Shown: one piece after another, positions 30,778 to 43,400 of the stretch
Layout of the letters: each line of letters opens with the position of its first letter
Position numbering within the stretch: the stretch's first letter is position 1
Source of the DNA: Gallibacterium genomosp. 3
Lineage (GTDB): Bacteria; Pseudomonadota; Gammaproteobacteria; Enterobacterales; Pasteurellaceae
DNA: 64,000 bases
Assembly (NCBI RefSeq): GCF_001678475.1
Contig: NZ_JTJR01000011.1
Coordinates: 62,001-126,000 of the forward strand
Direction: 5' to 3'
The notes under the pieces: generated by a model
The model's database searches: none
What the model saw: only the letters and a program-made list of their open reading frames with translations
Told to the model about the DNA's origin: nothing
Made by a program: the position numbers and the translations under genes

Positions 30778-32319
30778 ATGCAACTAAATTCTACAGAAAT
30801 TAGTGAACTGATTAAAAAACGTATTGCCCAGTTTGAAGTCGTTAGCGAAGCACGCAATACTGGCACAATCGTTTCCGTGAATGACGGTATCATCCGTATT
30901 CATGGTTTAACTGAAGTAATGCAAGGTGAAATGATTGCATTACCAGATAACCGTTATGCAATCGCATTAAACTTAGAAAGAGATTCAGTTGGTGCGGTGG
31001 TAATGGGACCTTATGCAGATTTAGCAGAAGGTATGGAAGTTCAATGTACAGGTCGTATTTTAGAAGTTCCAGTTGGTCGTGGTTTATTAGGTCGTGTTGT
31101 TAATACATTAGGCCAACCAATTGATGGAAAAGGTGAAATTGAACATGATGGTTTCTCACCAGTAGAAGTGATTGCACCAGGTGTAATCGATCGTAAATCT
31201 GTTGATCAACCTGTACAAACTGGTTATAAAGCTGTTGACTCAATGATTCCAATTGGTCGTGGTCAACGTGAGTTAATTATCGGTGACCGTCAAACCGGTA
31301 AAACAGCATTAGCTATTGATGCTATCATTAATCAACGTGATTCAGGTATTAAATGTGTTTACGTTGCTATTGGTCAAAAAGCATCAACTATTGCTAACGT
31401 AGTACGTAAATTAGAAGAACATGGTGCATTAGCAAATACAATTGTTGTTGTTGCATCAGCAGCAGAATCAGCTGCATTACAATATCTTGCGCCATATGCA
31501 GGTTGTGCAATGGGTGAATATTTCCGTAATCGTGGTGAAGATGCCTTAATCGTATATGATGATTTATCAAAACAAGCAGTAGCTTATCGTCAAATTTCAT
31601 TATTATTACGTCGTCCACCTGGACGTGAAGCATTCCCTGGTGATGTGTTCTATTTACACTCTCGTTTACTTGAGCGTGCAGCACGTGTTAATGCTGATTT
31701 CGTTGAACGTTTTACTAATGGTGAAGTTAAAGGTAAAACAGGTTCATTAACAGCATTACCAATTATTGAAACACAAGCAGGGGACGTTTCTGCGTTCGTT
31801 CCGACAAACGTAATTTCGATTACCGATGGTCAAATCTTCCTTGAAACAAACCTCTTTAACTCAGGTATCCGTCCTGCGGTAAACCCAGGTATTTCTGTTT
31901 CTCGTGTAGGTGGTGCAGCACAAACTAAAGTAATGAAGAAATTGTCAGGGGGTATTCGTACTGCTCTTGCACAATATCGTGAGTTAGCAGCGTTTGCACA
32001 ATTTGCATCAGACTTAGATGATGCAACACGTAAACAACTTTCTCATGGTCAAAAGGTAACTGAATTATTGAAACAAAAACAATATTCACCAATGACCGTT
32101 GCTCAACAGTCTTTAGTGTTATTTGCTGTTGAATTTGGTTATTTAGATGATGTAGAGCTTAACCGTATCGGTTCTTTTGAGTCTGCATTATTAGAATATG
32201 CTGAAAACAATTACAGTGAATTTATGCAAGAGTTAACAAAGACTGGTAACTATGATGATGCTGTAAAAGATACCTTAAAGGCAATTTTAGACTCATTTAA
32301 ACAAAACGGTGCATGGTAA
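30778..32319 (+). CDS. atpA: ATP synthase F1 subunit alpha
   Basis: A 513-residue alpha subunit with the non-catalytic nucleotide site (P-loop GDRQTGKTA, about residues 169-177) and the family signature [14 protein letters not shown] in the C-terminal half. Length equals E. coli AtpA. Preceded by AGAGGAAAAAAG. Confidence 0.98.
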   Translation: MQLNSTEISELIKKRIAQFEVVSEARNTGTIVSVNDGIIRIHGLTEVMQGEMIALPDNRYAIALNLERDSVGAVVMGPYADLAEGMEVQCTGRILEVPVGRGLLGRVVNTLGQPIDGKGEIEHDGFSPVEVIAPGVIDRKSVDQPVQTGYKAVDSMIPIGRGQRELIIGDRQTGKTALAIDAIINQRDSGIKCVYVAIGQKASTIANVVRKLEEHGALANTIVVVASAAESAALQYLAPYAGCAMGEYFRNRGEDALIVYDDLSKQAVAYRQISLLLRRPPGREAFPGDVFYLHSRLLERAARVNADFVERFTNGEVKGKTGSLTALPIIETQAGDVSAFVPTNVISITDGQIFLETNLFNSGIRPAVNPGISVSRVGGAAQTKVMKKLSGGIRTALAQYRELAAFAQFASDLDDATRKQLSHGQKVTELLKQKQYSPMTVAQQSLVLFAVEFGYLDDVELNRIGSFESALLEYAENNYSEFMQELTKTGNYDDAVKDTLKAILDSFKQNGAW

Positions 32320-32346
32320 TTACCAAAGACGTCACGGAGAGATGAA

Positions 32347-33213
32347 ATGGCAGGTGCGAAAGAGATAAGAACCAAAATCGCCAGTGTACAAAGTACACAG
32401 AAAATTACTAAGGCGATGGAAATGGTTGCTGCCTCCAAAATGCGTAAAACGCAAGAACGCATGTCTTCTTCACGTCCGTATTCTGACACAATACGTTACG
32501 TAATTAGCCATGTATCAAAAGGTAGCATTGGATATAAACACCCTTTCTTAGTCGAAAGAGAAGTAAAGAATGTTGGTTACATTATCGTTTCAACGGATCG
32601 TGGATTATGTGGCGGTTTAAATATCAACTTATTTAAACGCGTTATGAATGAAATGAAAACGTTTAGTGATAAGGGTGTCGGTGTTCAGCTAAGTTTGATC
32701 GGTGCTAAAGGTATTAATTTCTTCCAATCAATGGGCGTAGCTAAAGTGGTTTCTCAAACTTCTGGTATTGGTGATACGCCTTCTGTGGAAGAACTTATCG
32801 GTACTGTAAATACAATGGTTGAAGCTTATCGAAATGGAGAGGTTGATGCGGTTTATTTCGTATTTAATAAATTTATTAATACGATGTCGCAAAAACCGAC
32901 TTTAGAGAGATTACTTCCATTACCTTCATTGGAAAACGATCGTTTACAAAGTGGTATTTGGGATTATATCTATGAGCCAGATCCAAAAGTATTACTTGAT
33001 AGTTTATTGATTCGTTATATTGAATCACAAGTATATCAAGCAGCAGTAGAAAACTTAGCATCTGAGCAAGCGGCGAGAATGGTAGCAATGAAAGCTGCGA
33101 CAGATAATGCAGGTAACTTAATTAAAGAGTTACAACTTATCTATAACAAAGCTCGTCAAGCAAGCATCACAAATGAATTAAATGAAATTGTCGCTGGTGC
33201 GGCTGCAATTTAA
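32347..33213 (+). CDS. atpG: ATP synthase F1 subunit gamma
   Basis: A 288-residue central-shaft subunit. The N-terminal helix [21 protein letters not shown] and the C-terminal helix [20 protein letters not shown] form the antiparallel coiled coil, and [15 protein letters not shown] is the conserved core. It sits between atpA and atpD as usual. Confidence 0.97.
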   Translation: MAGAKEIRTKIASVQSTQKITKAMEMVAASKMRKTQERMSSSRPYSDTIRYVISHVSKGSIGYKHPFLVEREVKNVGYIIVSTDRGLCGGLNINLFKRVMNEMKTFSDKGVGVQLSLIGAKGINFFQSMGVAKVVSQTSGIGDTPSVEELIGTVNTMVEAYRNGEVDAVYFVFNKFINTMSQKPTLERLLPLPSLENDRLQSGIWDYIYEPDPKVLLDSLLIRYIESQVYQAAVENLASEQAARMVAMKAATDNAGNLIKELQLIYNKARQASITNELNEIVAGAAAI

Positions 33214-33218
33214 AGTAG

Positions 33219-34607
<1,389 letters not shown>

Positions 34608-34645
34608 TTGCTCCTAAGGCAAATCACTCGCTAAGGAGATAAATA

Positions 34646-35071
34646 ATGGCAACTTTTAATTTAACTGTTGTAAGTGCGGAACAAAAAATATTTTCAGGTG
34701 TTGTTGAAAGTATTCAAGTAACAGGGAGCGAAGGGGAATTAGGAATTCTCGCGGGTCATACTCCATTGTTAACTTCAATTAAGCCGGGTATTGTAAAAAT
34801 TATGCAACAAGGCAAAGAAGAAGTTATCTATGTGTCTGGTGGTTTCCTTGAAGTTCAACCTGGAAATGTGATTGTATTGGCGGATACTGCTATTCGAGGA
34901 GAAGATCTTGATAAAGAACGTATCCTTGCAGCGAAACGTCGTGCAGAAGAAAATATTCGCAGTTCGCATAAAGATGGTAATTATGAGCTTATGGCTTCTA
35001 AACTATCGAGAGAACTTGCAAAATTACGTGCTTATGAATTAACAGAAAAAGCAGTGAAAAATAAACGCTAG
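34646..35071 (+). CDS. atpC: ATP synthase F1 subunit epsilon
   Basis: A 141-residue epsilon subunit: an N-terminal beta-sandwich ([32 protein letters not shown]) and a C-terminal two-helix domain that inhibits ATP hydrolysis. It is the last gene of the operon and is followed by a strong terminator. Confidence 0.96.
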   Translation: MATFNLTVVSAEQKIFSGVVESIQVTGSEGELGILAGHTPLLTSIKPGIVKIMQQGKEEVIYVSGGFLEVQPGNVIVLADTAIRGEDLDKERILAAKRRAEENIRSSHKDGNYELMASKLSRELAKLRAYELTEKAVKNKR

Positions 35072-35091
35072 GTTTAGATATTAGCTTCAAG

Positions 35092-35127
35092 AAAAGCCAG
35101 TTATGTAAATACATAACTGGCTTTTTA
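35092..35127 (+). terminator. Intrinsic terminator of the atp operon
   Basis: AAAAGCCAGTTATG pairs with CATAACTGGCTTTTT around a 6-base loop, with the T-run on the plus strand. It lies 20 bp after the atpC stop. Confidence 0.93.
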
Positions 35128-35191
35128 TTATACAAATTGTACAAAAATCTTACCAAAAGAGCTGAAAATAATTCTCATTAATTGTAACTTA

Positions 35192-35233
35192 TTGATTTAT
35201 ATCATATTTGTTACGCTATTTTCTCTTATATAA
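35192..35233 (+). promoter_or_regulatory. FNR-like site and promoter of the dms operon
   Basis: TTGAT-TTAT-ATCAT (35192-35205) matches the FNR consensus TTGAT-N4-ATCAA with one mismatch. A TATATA -10 candidate lies at about 35228-35233, which puts the site near -41.5, the class II activating position. Anaerobic activation of dmsABC by FNR is known in relatives; here it is inferred from the site. Confidence 0.75.
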
Positions 35234-35318
35234 AAACTAACTCTATATAATTACCTCGTTGTAAGTATAAAAATAAGTTTAATTTTATTAAGCATATTTT
35301 ATAAATAATGGAGTTTAT

Positions 35319-37754
35319 ATGGAGAAGTCGATTATCAATCCTACTGTTAACAGACGGAGTTTTCTTAAAGCTTCATCTGGGGTTGCAGCAGCGTTAGCCG
35401 CAACAGAACTCACTTTGCCTTTTAGCGCAGTTGCAGCGGATCAAAAAACAGCTGAAACCAGTAAAAATGAAGAAAAAATCGTTTGGAGTGCATGTACAGT
35501 AAACTGTGGTAGCCGTTGTGCGTTAAGAATGCATGTTAAAGACGATAAGATTACATATGTTGAAACAGATAACACAGGAACAGAAACCTATAATCTTGAT
35601 CATCAAGTAAGGGCTTGTTTGCGTGGGCGCTCAATGCGTCGTCGTGTATATAATCCAGATCGTTTGAAATATCCAATGAAACGTGTTGGTAAACGTGGTG
35701 AAGGTAAATTTAAACGAATTAGTTGGGATGAAGCGTTAACTGAAATAGCACAATCATTACAAAAGAATATTCAACAATATGGTAATGAGTCTATTTATCT
35801 TAATTATGGTACAGGAACATTAGGTGGAACAGTAACAAAATCTTGGCCACCAGGATCTACTCTTGTTGCACGGTTAATGAATTGTATTGGTGGCTATTTA
35901 AATCATTACGGTGATTATAGTACAGCACAAATTACTGTTGGTTTAGATTATACCTATGGTGGTGGTTGGGCTTATGGGAATGGTATTGCAGATGTTGAAA
36001 ATACCAAACTTATCGTACTATTTGGTAATAACCCAGCTGAAACCAGAATGAGCGGTGGTGGCTTAACTTATAGTATTCAACAAGCAAAAGAAAAATTGAA
36101 TGCCAGAATGATCATTATTGATCCTCGCTATAACGATACTGGTGTAGGTCGTGAAGATGAATGGATCCCGATTCGTCCAGGTACAGATGCAGCTTTAGTG
36201 TCTGCGTTAGCCTATGTGATGATTACAGAAGATTTAGTTGATCAGGCTTTCTTAGATAAATATTGTGTTGGTTATGATGAGAAAACCTTACCCGCATCGG
36301 CACCAAAAAATGGGCATTATAAAGCGTATATCTTAGGTCAAGGCGAAGATGGTTTTGCGAAAACGCCTGAATGGGCATCTAAAATTACCGGTATCCCAGC
36401 GACTCGTATTATCAAGTTAGCAAGAGAAATTGCACAAACTAAGCCTGCTTTTATCACACAAGGATGGGGACCGCAACGTCGTAGTAATGGGGAATTAATT
36501 TCTCGTGCGATTGCGATGTTACCAATTTTAACAGGAAATGTTGGTATTAATGGAGGTAATACTGGGGCTAGAGAAAGTGCTTATAGTATTCCGTTTGTGC
36601 GGATGCCAACCTTAACTAATCCAGTTGAAGCAAGTATTCCAATGTTCTTATGGACAGATGCGATTGTTCGTGGTCCAGAAATGACAGCAACTGCAGATGG
36701 GATTCGTGGTGTAGAAAAATTAAAAGCACCGATTAAATTTATTTGGAACTATGCGAGTAACTGTTTGATTAACCAACATGCAGAGATCAATCGTACTCAT
36801 GATATTTTGCAAGATGAATCGAAATGCGAAATGATCGTAACTATCGATAACCATATGACATCAACAGCAAAATATAGCGATATTTTATTGCCTGACTGCA
36901 CCACATCAGAACAAATGGATTTCTGTTTAGATGCTTTCGTTTCAAATATGGCATATATCATTTTTGCTGACCAAGCGGTTAAACCACCGTTTGAATGTAA
37001 AAATATTTATGACATGATGTCAGCACTAGCAGAAAAACTAGGGGTTAAGGAACAATTTACCGAAGGACGTACACAAGAAGAATGGTTACGTCACCTCTAT
37101 GAACAATCTAGAGCTAATTTACCAGAATTACCAACCTTTGAAGAATTTAGAAAACAAGGTATTTTCAAAAAAGTTGATCCAAAAGGATTCTATGTTGCTT
37201 ACAAAGAATTCCGTGAAGATCCAGAAAAAAATCCACTACAAACACCATCAGGAAAAATTGAAATCTATTCTGAACGTTTAGCAGAAATTGCGAAAACCTG
37301 GGAATTAGATAAAGATGAAGTGATTCATCCATTACCAATCCATGTTGATAGCTTTGAACATTATGGTGATCCATTAATGGAGAAATATCCATTACAACTT
37401 AGTGGTTTCCATTACAAAGCGCGTACTCACTCAACTTACGGTAATGTGGATGTGATTAAAGAAGCAAATCCGCAAGAAATGTGGATTAATCCAATTGATG
37501 CTGAACCACGAGGAATTAAAAATGGTGATCTAATTCGCGTATTTAATGATCGTGGTGAAGTTCAAATCCATGCCAAAGTTACACCAAGAATTATTCCGGG
37601 GGTTGTTGCTTTAGGAGAAGGAGCTTGGTACGCACCAGATAGCAATCGTGTTGATCATTCTGGTTGTATCAATGTTTTGACGACTCAAAGACCATCACCA
37701 TTGGCAAAAGGAAATCCACAACATTCTAATTTAGTACAAGTTGAGAAAGCCTAA
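35319..37754 (+). CDS. dmsA: Dimethyl sulfoxide/S- or N-oxide reductase, molybdopterin subunit A
   Basis: An 811-residue Mo-bisPGD oxidoreductase of the DmsA family. A Tat signal is present (NRRSFLKASSGVAAALAAT, residues 11-29), then the N-terminal iron-sulfur motif CTVNCGSRCALRMHV, the ACLRGRSMRRRVYNPDRLKYPMKR block cut here at RSM, and the C-terminal Asp-decarboxylase-like cofactor domain (about 690-805). It is the catalytic, periplasmic subunit. DmsB and DmsC follow directly. The exact substrate (DMSO, TMAO, methionine sulfoxide) cannot be read from sequence. Confidence 0.93.
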   Translation: MEKSIINPTVNRRSFLKASSGVAAALAATELTLPFSAVAADQKTAETSKNEEKIVWSACTVNCGSRCALRMHVKDDKITYVETDNTGTETYNLDHQVRACLRGRSMRRRVYNPDRLKYPMKRVGKRGEGKFKRISWDEALTEIAQSLQKNIQQYGNESIYLNYGTGTLGGTVTKSWPPGSTLVARLMNCIGGYLNHYGDYSTAQITVGLDYTYGGGWAYGNGIADVENTKLIVLFGNNPAETRMSGGGLTYSIQQAKEKLNARMIIIDPRYNDTGVGREDEWIPIRPGTDAALVSALAYVMITEDLVDQAFLDKYCVGYDEKTLPASAPKNGHYKAYILGQGEDGFAKTPEWASKITGIPATRIIKLAREIAQTKPAFITQGWGPQRRSNGELISRAIAMLPILTGNVGINGGNTGARESAYSIPFVRMPTLTNPVEASIPMFLWTDAIVRGPEMTATADGIRGVEKLKAPIKFIWNYASNCLINQHAEINRTHDILQDESKCEMIVTIDNHMTSTAKYSDILLPDCTTSEQMDFCLDAFVSNMAYIIFADQAVKPPFECKNIYDMMSALAEKLGVKEQFTEGRTQEEWLRHLYEQSRANLPELPTFEEFRKQGIFKKVDPKGFYVAYKEFREDPEKNPLQTPSGKIEIYSERLAEIAKTWELDKDEVIHPLPIHVDSFEHYGDPLMEKYPLQLSGFHYKARTHSTYGNVDVIKEANPQEMWINPIDAEPRGIKNGDLIRVFNDRGEVQIHAKVTPRIIPGVVALGEGAWYAPDSNRVDHSGCINVLTTQRPSPLAKGNPQHSNLVQVEKA

Positions 37755-37764
37755 GGAGTAATTT

Positions 37765-38382
37765 ATGGAACAATATGGATTTTATTTTGATTCAGAACGT
37801 TGTACAGGCTGTAAAACTTGCGAGTTAGCTTGTAAAGATTACAAAGACCTTGGTACAGACGTTAATTTCCGCCGTATTTATGAATATGCTGGAGGAAACT
37901 GGAATGTACAGCCAGATGGCACATTCCAACAAGATGTTTTTGCTTATTATCTCTCTATCTCTTGTAATCATTGCGAAAATCCTGCATGTACAAAAGTTTG
38001 TCCAACAGGGGCAATGCACAAAAATGAAGATGGTTTTGTGATTGTAAATGAAGAGATTTGCATTGGTTGCCGTTATTGCCATATGGCGTGTCCATATGAT
38101 GCACCGCAATATGATGCGAAAAAAGGACATATGACGAAATGTGATGGTTGTTACTCACGGGTAAAAGCGGAGCAAAAACCAATTTGTGTTGAAGCTTGTC
38201 CATTAAGAGCTTTAGATTTTGCACCAATCAAAGAGTTACGTGAAAAATATGGTGAAGAAGCTTCGATTGCACCTTTACCACCAGCAGAATTTACGCAGCC
38301 AAACTTGGTGGTAAAACCAAATAAAAATGCTCGTCCGAGCGGTGATACAACTGGTTTCCTAGCAAATCCAAGAGAGGTGTAA
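37765..38382 (+). CDS. dmsB: DMSO reductase iron-sulfur subunit B
   Basis: A 205-residue electron-transfer subunit with four ferredoxin-type clusters: CTGCKTCELACKDY, CNHCENPACTKVCPTGAM, CIGCRYCHMACPYDAP and CDGCYSRVKAEQKPICVEACP. It passes electrons from the membrane subunit to DmsA. It begins 10 bp after dmsA. Confidence 0.95.
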   Translation: MEQYGFYFDSERCTGCKTCELACKDYKDLGTDVNFRRIYEYAGGNWNVQPDGTFQQDVFAYYLSISCNHCENPACTKVCPTGAMHKNEDGFVIVNEEICIGCRYCHMACPYDAPQYDAKKGHMTKCDGCYSRVKAEQKPICVEACPLRALDFAPIKELREKYGEEASIAPLPPAEFTQPNLVVKPNKNARPSGDTTGFLANPREV

Positions 38383-38383
38383 G

Positions 38384-39205
38384 ATGAATGCAGGATTACA
38401 TGAATTACCATTAGTCTTTTTTACAGTATTAGCTCAAGCAGCAGTAGGATCGTTGTGGGTTTTTGCTTATGTTTTGTTTCAAAAAGATGCAGAAGCTAAA
38501 CAAAGCTATATCCATAAATTGATGTTGTTACCATTAGTTTTACTTGGTATTGGTTTTATTGCTTCTATTCTCCATTTAGGATCACCTATGCGCGCATTTA
38601 ATTCGTTAAATCGTATTGGTGAATCTATGCTTAGTAATGAAATTGCAAGTGGAGCAATCTTTTTTGCTGTTGCAGGTTTGTATTGGTTAATTGCGATTAC
38701 TGGCAAAATGTCAGTAGGATTAGGACGAATTTGGCTAATTGTGATGGCGTTGTGTGGTGCTGTCTTTATGTACATGATGAATAATGTTTATCATATTAGC
38801 ACTGTACCAACATGGGATAACGCAATAACATCTTGGCAATTTTATTTAACCGTTGTGTTAATAGGTTGTGCGTTAGGTTATACCTTATTGCATCAAGTCA
38901 CCTCATTATGTGGCTTACGCTGGCTATTTGGCTTAGCGTTAGTAGCGAGTGTGGCTGTGGTGATTTATCAAGGTTTCTCTTTATCAGGAATCGAAAGTTC
39001 TGTTCAACAAGCGGTCGCTTTAGTGCCTGATTATGCTTGGGTAAGTATTATCCATTTATTTTGTTTAGTGTTAGCAAATATTTTGTTATGTAAAAGTCAC
39101 TATCAGGCTGGCTTAGTTTTAGCAGTGATGTTAGTATTCGGTGGTGAAGTTTTAGGAAGAATTTTATTCTACGGTTTACACATGACTGTTGGCATGGCAG
39201 TTTAA
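38384..39205 (+). CDS. dmsC: DMSO reductase membrane anchor subunit C
   Basis: A 273-residue protein with eight hydrophobic helices, opening MNAGLHELPLVFFTVLAQ as DmsC proteins do. It oxidises menaquinol and anchors DmsAB. The ATG lies one base after the dmsB stop. A perfect 12 bp hairpin follows the gene. Confidence 0.93.
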   Translation: MNAGLHELPLVFFTVLAQAAVGSLWVFAYVLFQKDAEAKQSYIHKLMLLPLVLLGIGFIASILHLGSPMRAFNSLNRIGESMLSNEIASGAIFFAVAGLYWLIAITGKMSVGLGRIWLIVMALCGAVFMYMMNNVYHISTVPTWDNAITSWQFYLTVVLIGCALGYTLLHQVTSLCGLRWLFGLALVASVAVVIYQGFSLSGIESSVQQAVALVPDYAWVSIIHLFCLVLANILLCKSHYQAGLVLAVMLVFGGEVLGRILFYGLHMTVGMAV

Positions 39206-39215
39206 TCATAACCCA

Positions 39216-39252
39216 ACACTGTACTTGTAATAACCAAGTACAGTGTATCTTT
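39216..39252 (+). terminator. Intra-operon hairpin between dmsC and dmsD
   Basis: ACACTGTACTTG (39216-39227) and CAAGTACAGTGT (39235-39246) form a perfect 12 bp stem with a 7-base loop, followed by ATCTTTT. It resembles an intrinsic terminator or RNA-processing hairpin and would lower expression of the chaperone and napF relative to dmsABC. Confidence 0.7.
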
Positions 39253-39266
39253 TAAGGAGAGGGCAC

Positions 39267-39878
39267 ATGGAACAAGAACAGGATGCATTTTTGACTTGGG
39301 TATCAATGAGTGGTGGTTTTTTAGGATCACTTTTTTATTTTGAACCAACACATCCTAAAGCATCAGGTTTAGTTGATGCAATTAAACAAATTAATTGGCA
39401 GCAAGATTGGCGCCCTATCATTAAACCAGATTTCAAAATTAAGAACCTATTAACACAAACCAAAGACATTTCTGAACAATTTCAACGACAATTTATTGGC
39501 CCAAATGCGCTGCCTGCGCCACCTTGGGGTTCAGTTTATTTAGATAAAGAAGCGGTCATTTTTGGTGATTCTCTACTGCAATTACGTGATTTTATGCGTA
39601 AATATGGGATCAAAGCGGAACTTAATGAAAATGTTCCAGAAGATCATATTGGCTTAATGTTGATGTTTGCTGCCTATATTGCAGATACTAGACCAGATAT
39701 TTTACCGGAATATTTATCTAAACATCTGTTCTCTTGGGTATGGCGTTATTTGGAATTATTGTCAGAACAACAAGATTCACCTTTTTATCAAGGTCTTGCG
39801 TTAGTGACGAAGCAAACGCTCGAACTATGGGAAGAAGAGTTAGGCATTGTACCTGCGAATGTGCCATTGTATTTTTAA
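39267..39878 (+). CDS. dmsD: TorD/DmsD-family redox enzyme maturation chaperone
   Basis: An all-helical cytoplasmic chaperone of about 200 residues that binds the Tat signal of DmsA and helps cofactor loading. The family motifs PAPPWGSVYLD and PEDHIGLMLMFAAYIAD are clear. The reading frame is also open upstream to an ATG at this position with GGAGAGGGCAC before it, giving MEQEQDAFLTW. It follows dmsC after the hairpin and precedes napF by 3 bp, the same order as in Haemophilus. Confidence 0.85.
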   Translation: MEQEQDAFLTWVSMSGGFLGSLFYFEPTHPKASGLVDAIKQINWQQDWRPIIKPDFKIKNLLTQTKDISEQFQRQFIGPNALPAPPWGSVYLDKEAVIFGDSLLQLRDFMRKYGIKAELNENVPEDHIGLMLMFAAYIADTRPDILPEYLSKHLFSWVWRYLELLSEQQDSPFYQGLALVTKQTLELWEEELGIVPANVPLYF

Positions 39879-39881
39879 TAA

Positions 39882-40421
39882 ATGGAAAAAGACGAACGTT
39901 ATTACTCTGCGTATTTAGCGCATAATCAGATTTCTCGCCGAGGATTATTACGTAGTCTTTTTACTGCACCGCAACCACAACATATATCTGAGAAAAGACA
40001 AGCGAATAGACCGCCTTTTGCTGCGAAAGAGAGTCTATTTCTTGCTGTGTGTACTGGTTGTGGTGAGTGTGTAAAAGCTTGTCCTTATGGTCTGATTGAA
40101 CTGCAACAACATTATCCTGTGTTGGATTTACAATTTTCCGCATGTGATTTTTGTCAGGCTTGTGTCGAAGCTTGTCCTACCAAAGCCTTACATCCAGCAT
40201 TTAAAGCTGATACGGAGTTACGACCTCAGTTTTTATCCACTTGTGTTTATCAGCAAGGGCAACGTTGTACAACGTGTATTGATGTTTGCTCAACGCAGGC
40301 AATTCAATTTAATCCAGCAGAGCAGCTATTACAGTTAAATGCTGAACGTTGTAATGGATGTGGTGAATGTAAGATCGGTTGTTTTATGCAGGCGATTGAA
40401 TTGGAGAATCAATTCACATAA
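39882..40421 (+). CDS. napF: Ferredoxin-type protein NapF
   Basis: A 179-residue cytoplasmic ferredoxin with cysteine motifs CTGCGECVKACP, CDFCQACVEACP, CTTCIDVCS and CNGCGECKIGCF. The N-terminal SRRGLLRSLF resembles the NapF N-terminus. NapF assists maturation of periplasmic molybdoenzymes; here its neighbours are dms genes rather than nap genes, so it probably serves DmsA. It is the last gene of the unit. Confidence 0.88.
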   Translation: MEKDERYYSAYLAHNQISRRGLLRSLFTAPQPQHISEKRQANRPPFAAKESLFLAVCTGCGECVKACPYGLIELQQHYPVLDLQFSACDFCQACVEACPTKALHPAFKADTELRPQFLSTCVYQQGQRCTTCIDVCSTQAIQFNPAEQLLQLNAERCNGCGECKIGCFMQAIELENQFT

Positions 40422-40436
40422 GAGAGATTAAGATCT

Positions 40437-40472
40437 AAAAAATAAGGTGCATCCATGCACCTTATTTATTTT
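40437..40472. terminator. Bidirectional terminator between napF and ttrA
   Basis: AATAAGGTGCA (40441-40451) pairs with TGCACCTTATT (40456-40466), with A- and T-rich flanks on both sides. It separates the convergent dms and ttr operons. Confidence 0.88.
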
Positions 40473-40486
40473 ATGTGGGGTAAGAA

Positions 40487-43400
40487 TTAAATTTTGCGTA
40501 ATTTTGCTGGTAAGCCTTGTCTTACCGCAGAACCACAAACCCAATCCACCCATGGGGAAGTGATTTGTTTAGTATTATCTAATAAACCAAGATCATTAAT
40601 ATTAATGCCTTGTTGAATTTGCTTATTCCCTGCAATCAACTTGCCATCAATCTCATAACTTGCAGCACCAAGCTGTTTATGACCATAACCGTGTTCAATC
40701 GCAATCGTACCCGGCATTACGCCATCAAGCACCATTACTTGAACATTTGCTTTACCGCCCGGTGTTGCTAATTCCACTAAATCACCGTGAGTGAAACCAA
40801 ATTTTGTTGCATCTTGACTATTCATAGCCACGATACCTGTCGGTTTAATACTATGCAATCTAAGTAATGGTGCAGTGATACTGCTCATTAAATTAGATTT
40901 AAATGAAATAAGTTCAAACGGCCACTCTTTCTTTGGATAACGACTTTCTACGGTGCTATTGTCAGAAAATTGCGGTGCAAAATATTTTGGACAACCATGA
41001 TAGTGTTTACCATCGTGATGATGGCGTGCTTTTGCCACAATTGGATTCCAAATTTGTAAGCAGTTTTTCCATTTTGCAGCCATATTGTCACCATCCCAAG
41101 CACTGTTATATGGTGCGAAACGACCGCCTTTACAGAAGATAGTGGCTGCTTTTAAGACCTCTTCTTCTTTTAAGGTTTTGCTAAGTAACGGCATAATACG
41201 TTCTACCCCAGAAAGCAAACGATCTTCGGTAGAAGCATCATTGACAGGCTGTTTACCATCAAAGGCAATGTTTGCTGCGGCACGTAAGAAATAATCTTCG
41301 CTGCAATTTAATGGATAAGTTTGTTGCTGGTTATCTGTAATCGCATTATCTCCAAAGCCCGGTAATCCCATTGCTTTAGCAACATGGATAATAAAACTTT
41401 CCATACAGATTGTTTCACCTTGAGCATTTTTTGCATTGGCAGATTTAATTACTGGCCAACGAGCGGTACTGGTTTTAGTCGGTACGCCAGCCCAAGGCGT
41501 ACTAAAGCCCCAGCTTTCAAAATTATGGGTATCTGGAACAATATAATCTGCTAGTGCTGTGGTTTCATTCATAAAAGCATCAATCGCAATAAATAACGGT
41601 AATACTTTCGGATCACGTAATTTTTCTTCTGCGATATGATGGATACCGGTCATACCATATAAAGAGTTGGTCATATAGCTAATCCACGCTTTTAATGAAT
41701 AAGGATAACCTTGTAATGCTGAAGTGATCATTTCTGACATTTGACCGCCGACAAATGGATACCAAGCCGCGCGTGCTGGATATGGTGAACCTTCAGCGGC
41801 ACGACGTTTAAACTCACTTGAGTTTTCGTAAGCTTTCTTACTGCGTGCGAGATTGGTACCTTTTGGTTTTACCATATTTGGGAATGTAGCAAGGTTATAA
41901 CGAGGACCTGGGGCAAAATCTTTAAATTTACCGCCACTAACACTCATACCACCTTTTTTATTCATATTCCCGATCATAACATTCAACAACAAGATAGCCC
42001 ATGCAGTATAGAAGCCATTACTTTGCATTGTGCCACCATGGGTGATTGCGGCAGCTTTATGACCATGAGAAGTAAATTTATCAGCAAGTGCAGTAATTGT
42101 TTTCACAGGCACGCCAGATAAAGCAGAGTACTCTTCAAGAGTATGTTCTAAGCAAGATTCTTTTAATAAAGTAAGAGAAGATTTCACTGCAACAGTGGAA
42201 CCATCTTTTAACGTAATGGTTTCATCTACCCACAATAAAGCTTTCGCAGAAGATTTTGCCGCAATAAATTGGTTATCTTCAGCGTTTTTCACAATATTGT
42301 AGTTTTCCAACACTTTGTCATCAGGGTTTGGTACGATATCGAATAGATCTTGCTCAGTAATCGGTTGGCCGAAACGAGGATGTGTTGGATCGCTAACAAA
42401 TAGATGTGTTGCATTACAATAGCTAGCAGCTCCCGCTTGTTGCATCGCAAATTCACTTGGTAAGGCAAGATAATCTGCATTGTAGCGTTCATTTTCAATA
42501 ATCCAGCGCAACATAGCGAGAGCTAATGCGAGGTCGCCGCCCGGTAATACAGGTACCCATCGATTATTTTGTGTCGCATGAGTTGAAGTTAACTCTAAAC
42601 GTGGGGAAACGACAACATAATCAAAATCCGATTCAGCACGTTTTTTCGCGAGTTGACGTGCTTGTCGTTTAAATGGGTTACCTGATTGGGCAGGCGATGT
42701 TCCCATAAATAGGATAAATTCACAATTATCCCAATCTGGTTTTGCGTGAGCGTTGTTATTAAGGTCGTTCATTACCGCGCCTGAACCAGCACGATAAGAT
42801 AAACCACAATAAGAACCATGAGAGGCAAAATTGATAGTACCAAAACTGCCATTAGCAAAACGCTGTAATAAAGGTTGACGACCTTCTGGGCCAGCAAAGG
42901 TTACAAAAAGTTGGTTAGCTTTTGGTCCGAAATCTGGATTTTGTTGATCAACCGGTGTGGTTAAATCACGAATAGCTTTTAAGCCATCAATATGGCCTTC
43001 ACCAAATAGATCACCGCCATTTACAACTTCTTCAATGAGCTGTTCAAAACTAATAGTTTTCCATTTTCCTTCACCTCGTTTACCAACACGTTTAAGCGGT
43101 TGGGTAATACGATAAGGACTAGAAACACCCTCCATAAATGCTGCACCACGAGCACAAGCTGTTGAGCGATTTTCTAAACCAGATTCACCGGCAACACTAA
43201 GTTCCGCTTGTTGTAACGAACTGTTATAGCTGAGATATTCATCAGCAGAAAGAGGATGGTAAGGGTTGCCACTAATACGAATAACTTTATTCTGTTTGAG
43301 ATCCACCCTTGCACGTAATCCACAAAGTGTCCAACATCCCATACATTGCGTGTTACATACAATTTGATCGGCATTTGGAATAATTTTATCTTGAGTAACT

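Noticed and set aside
39007-39015. ACAAGCGGT, an Actinobacillus-type DNA uptake sequence
   Set aside because: Only this clear copy was noticed by eye, close to chance expectation in 64 kb, and I also found no full AAGTGCGGT core (AAGTGCGGC at about 1806 is one base off). It cannot be used to place the genus.
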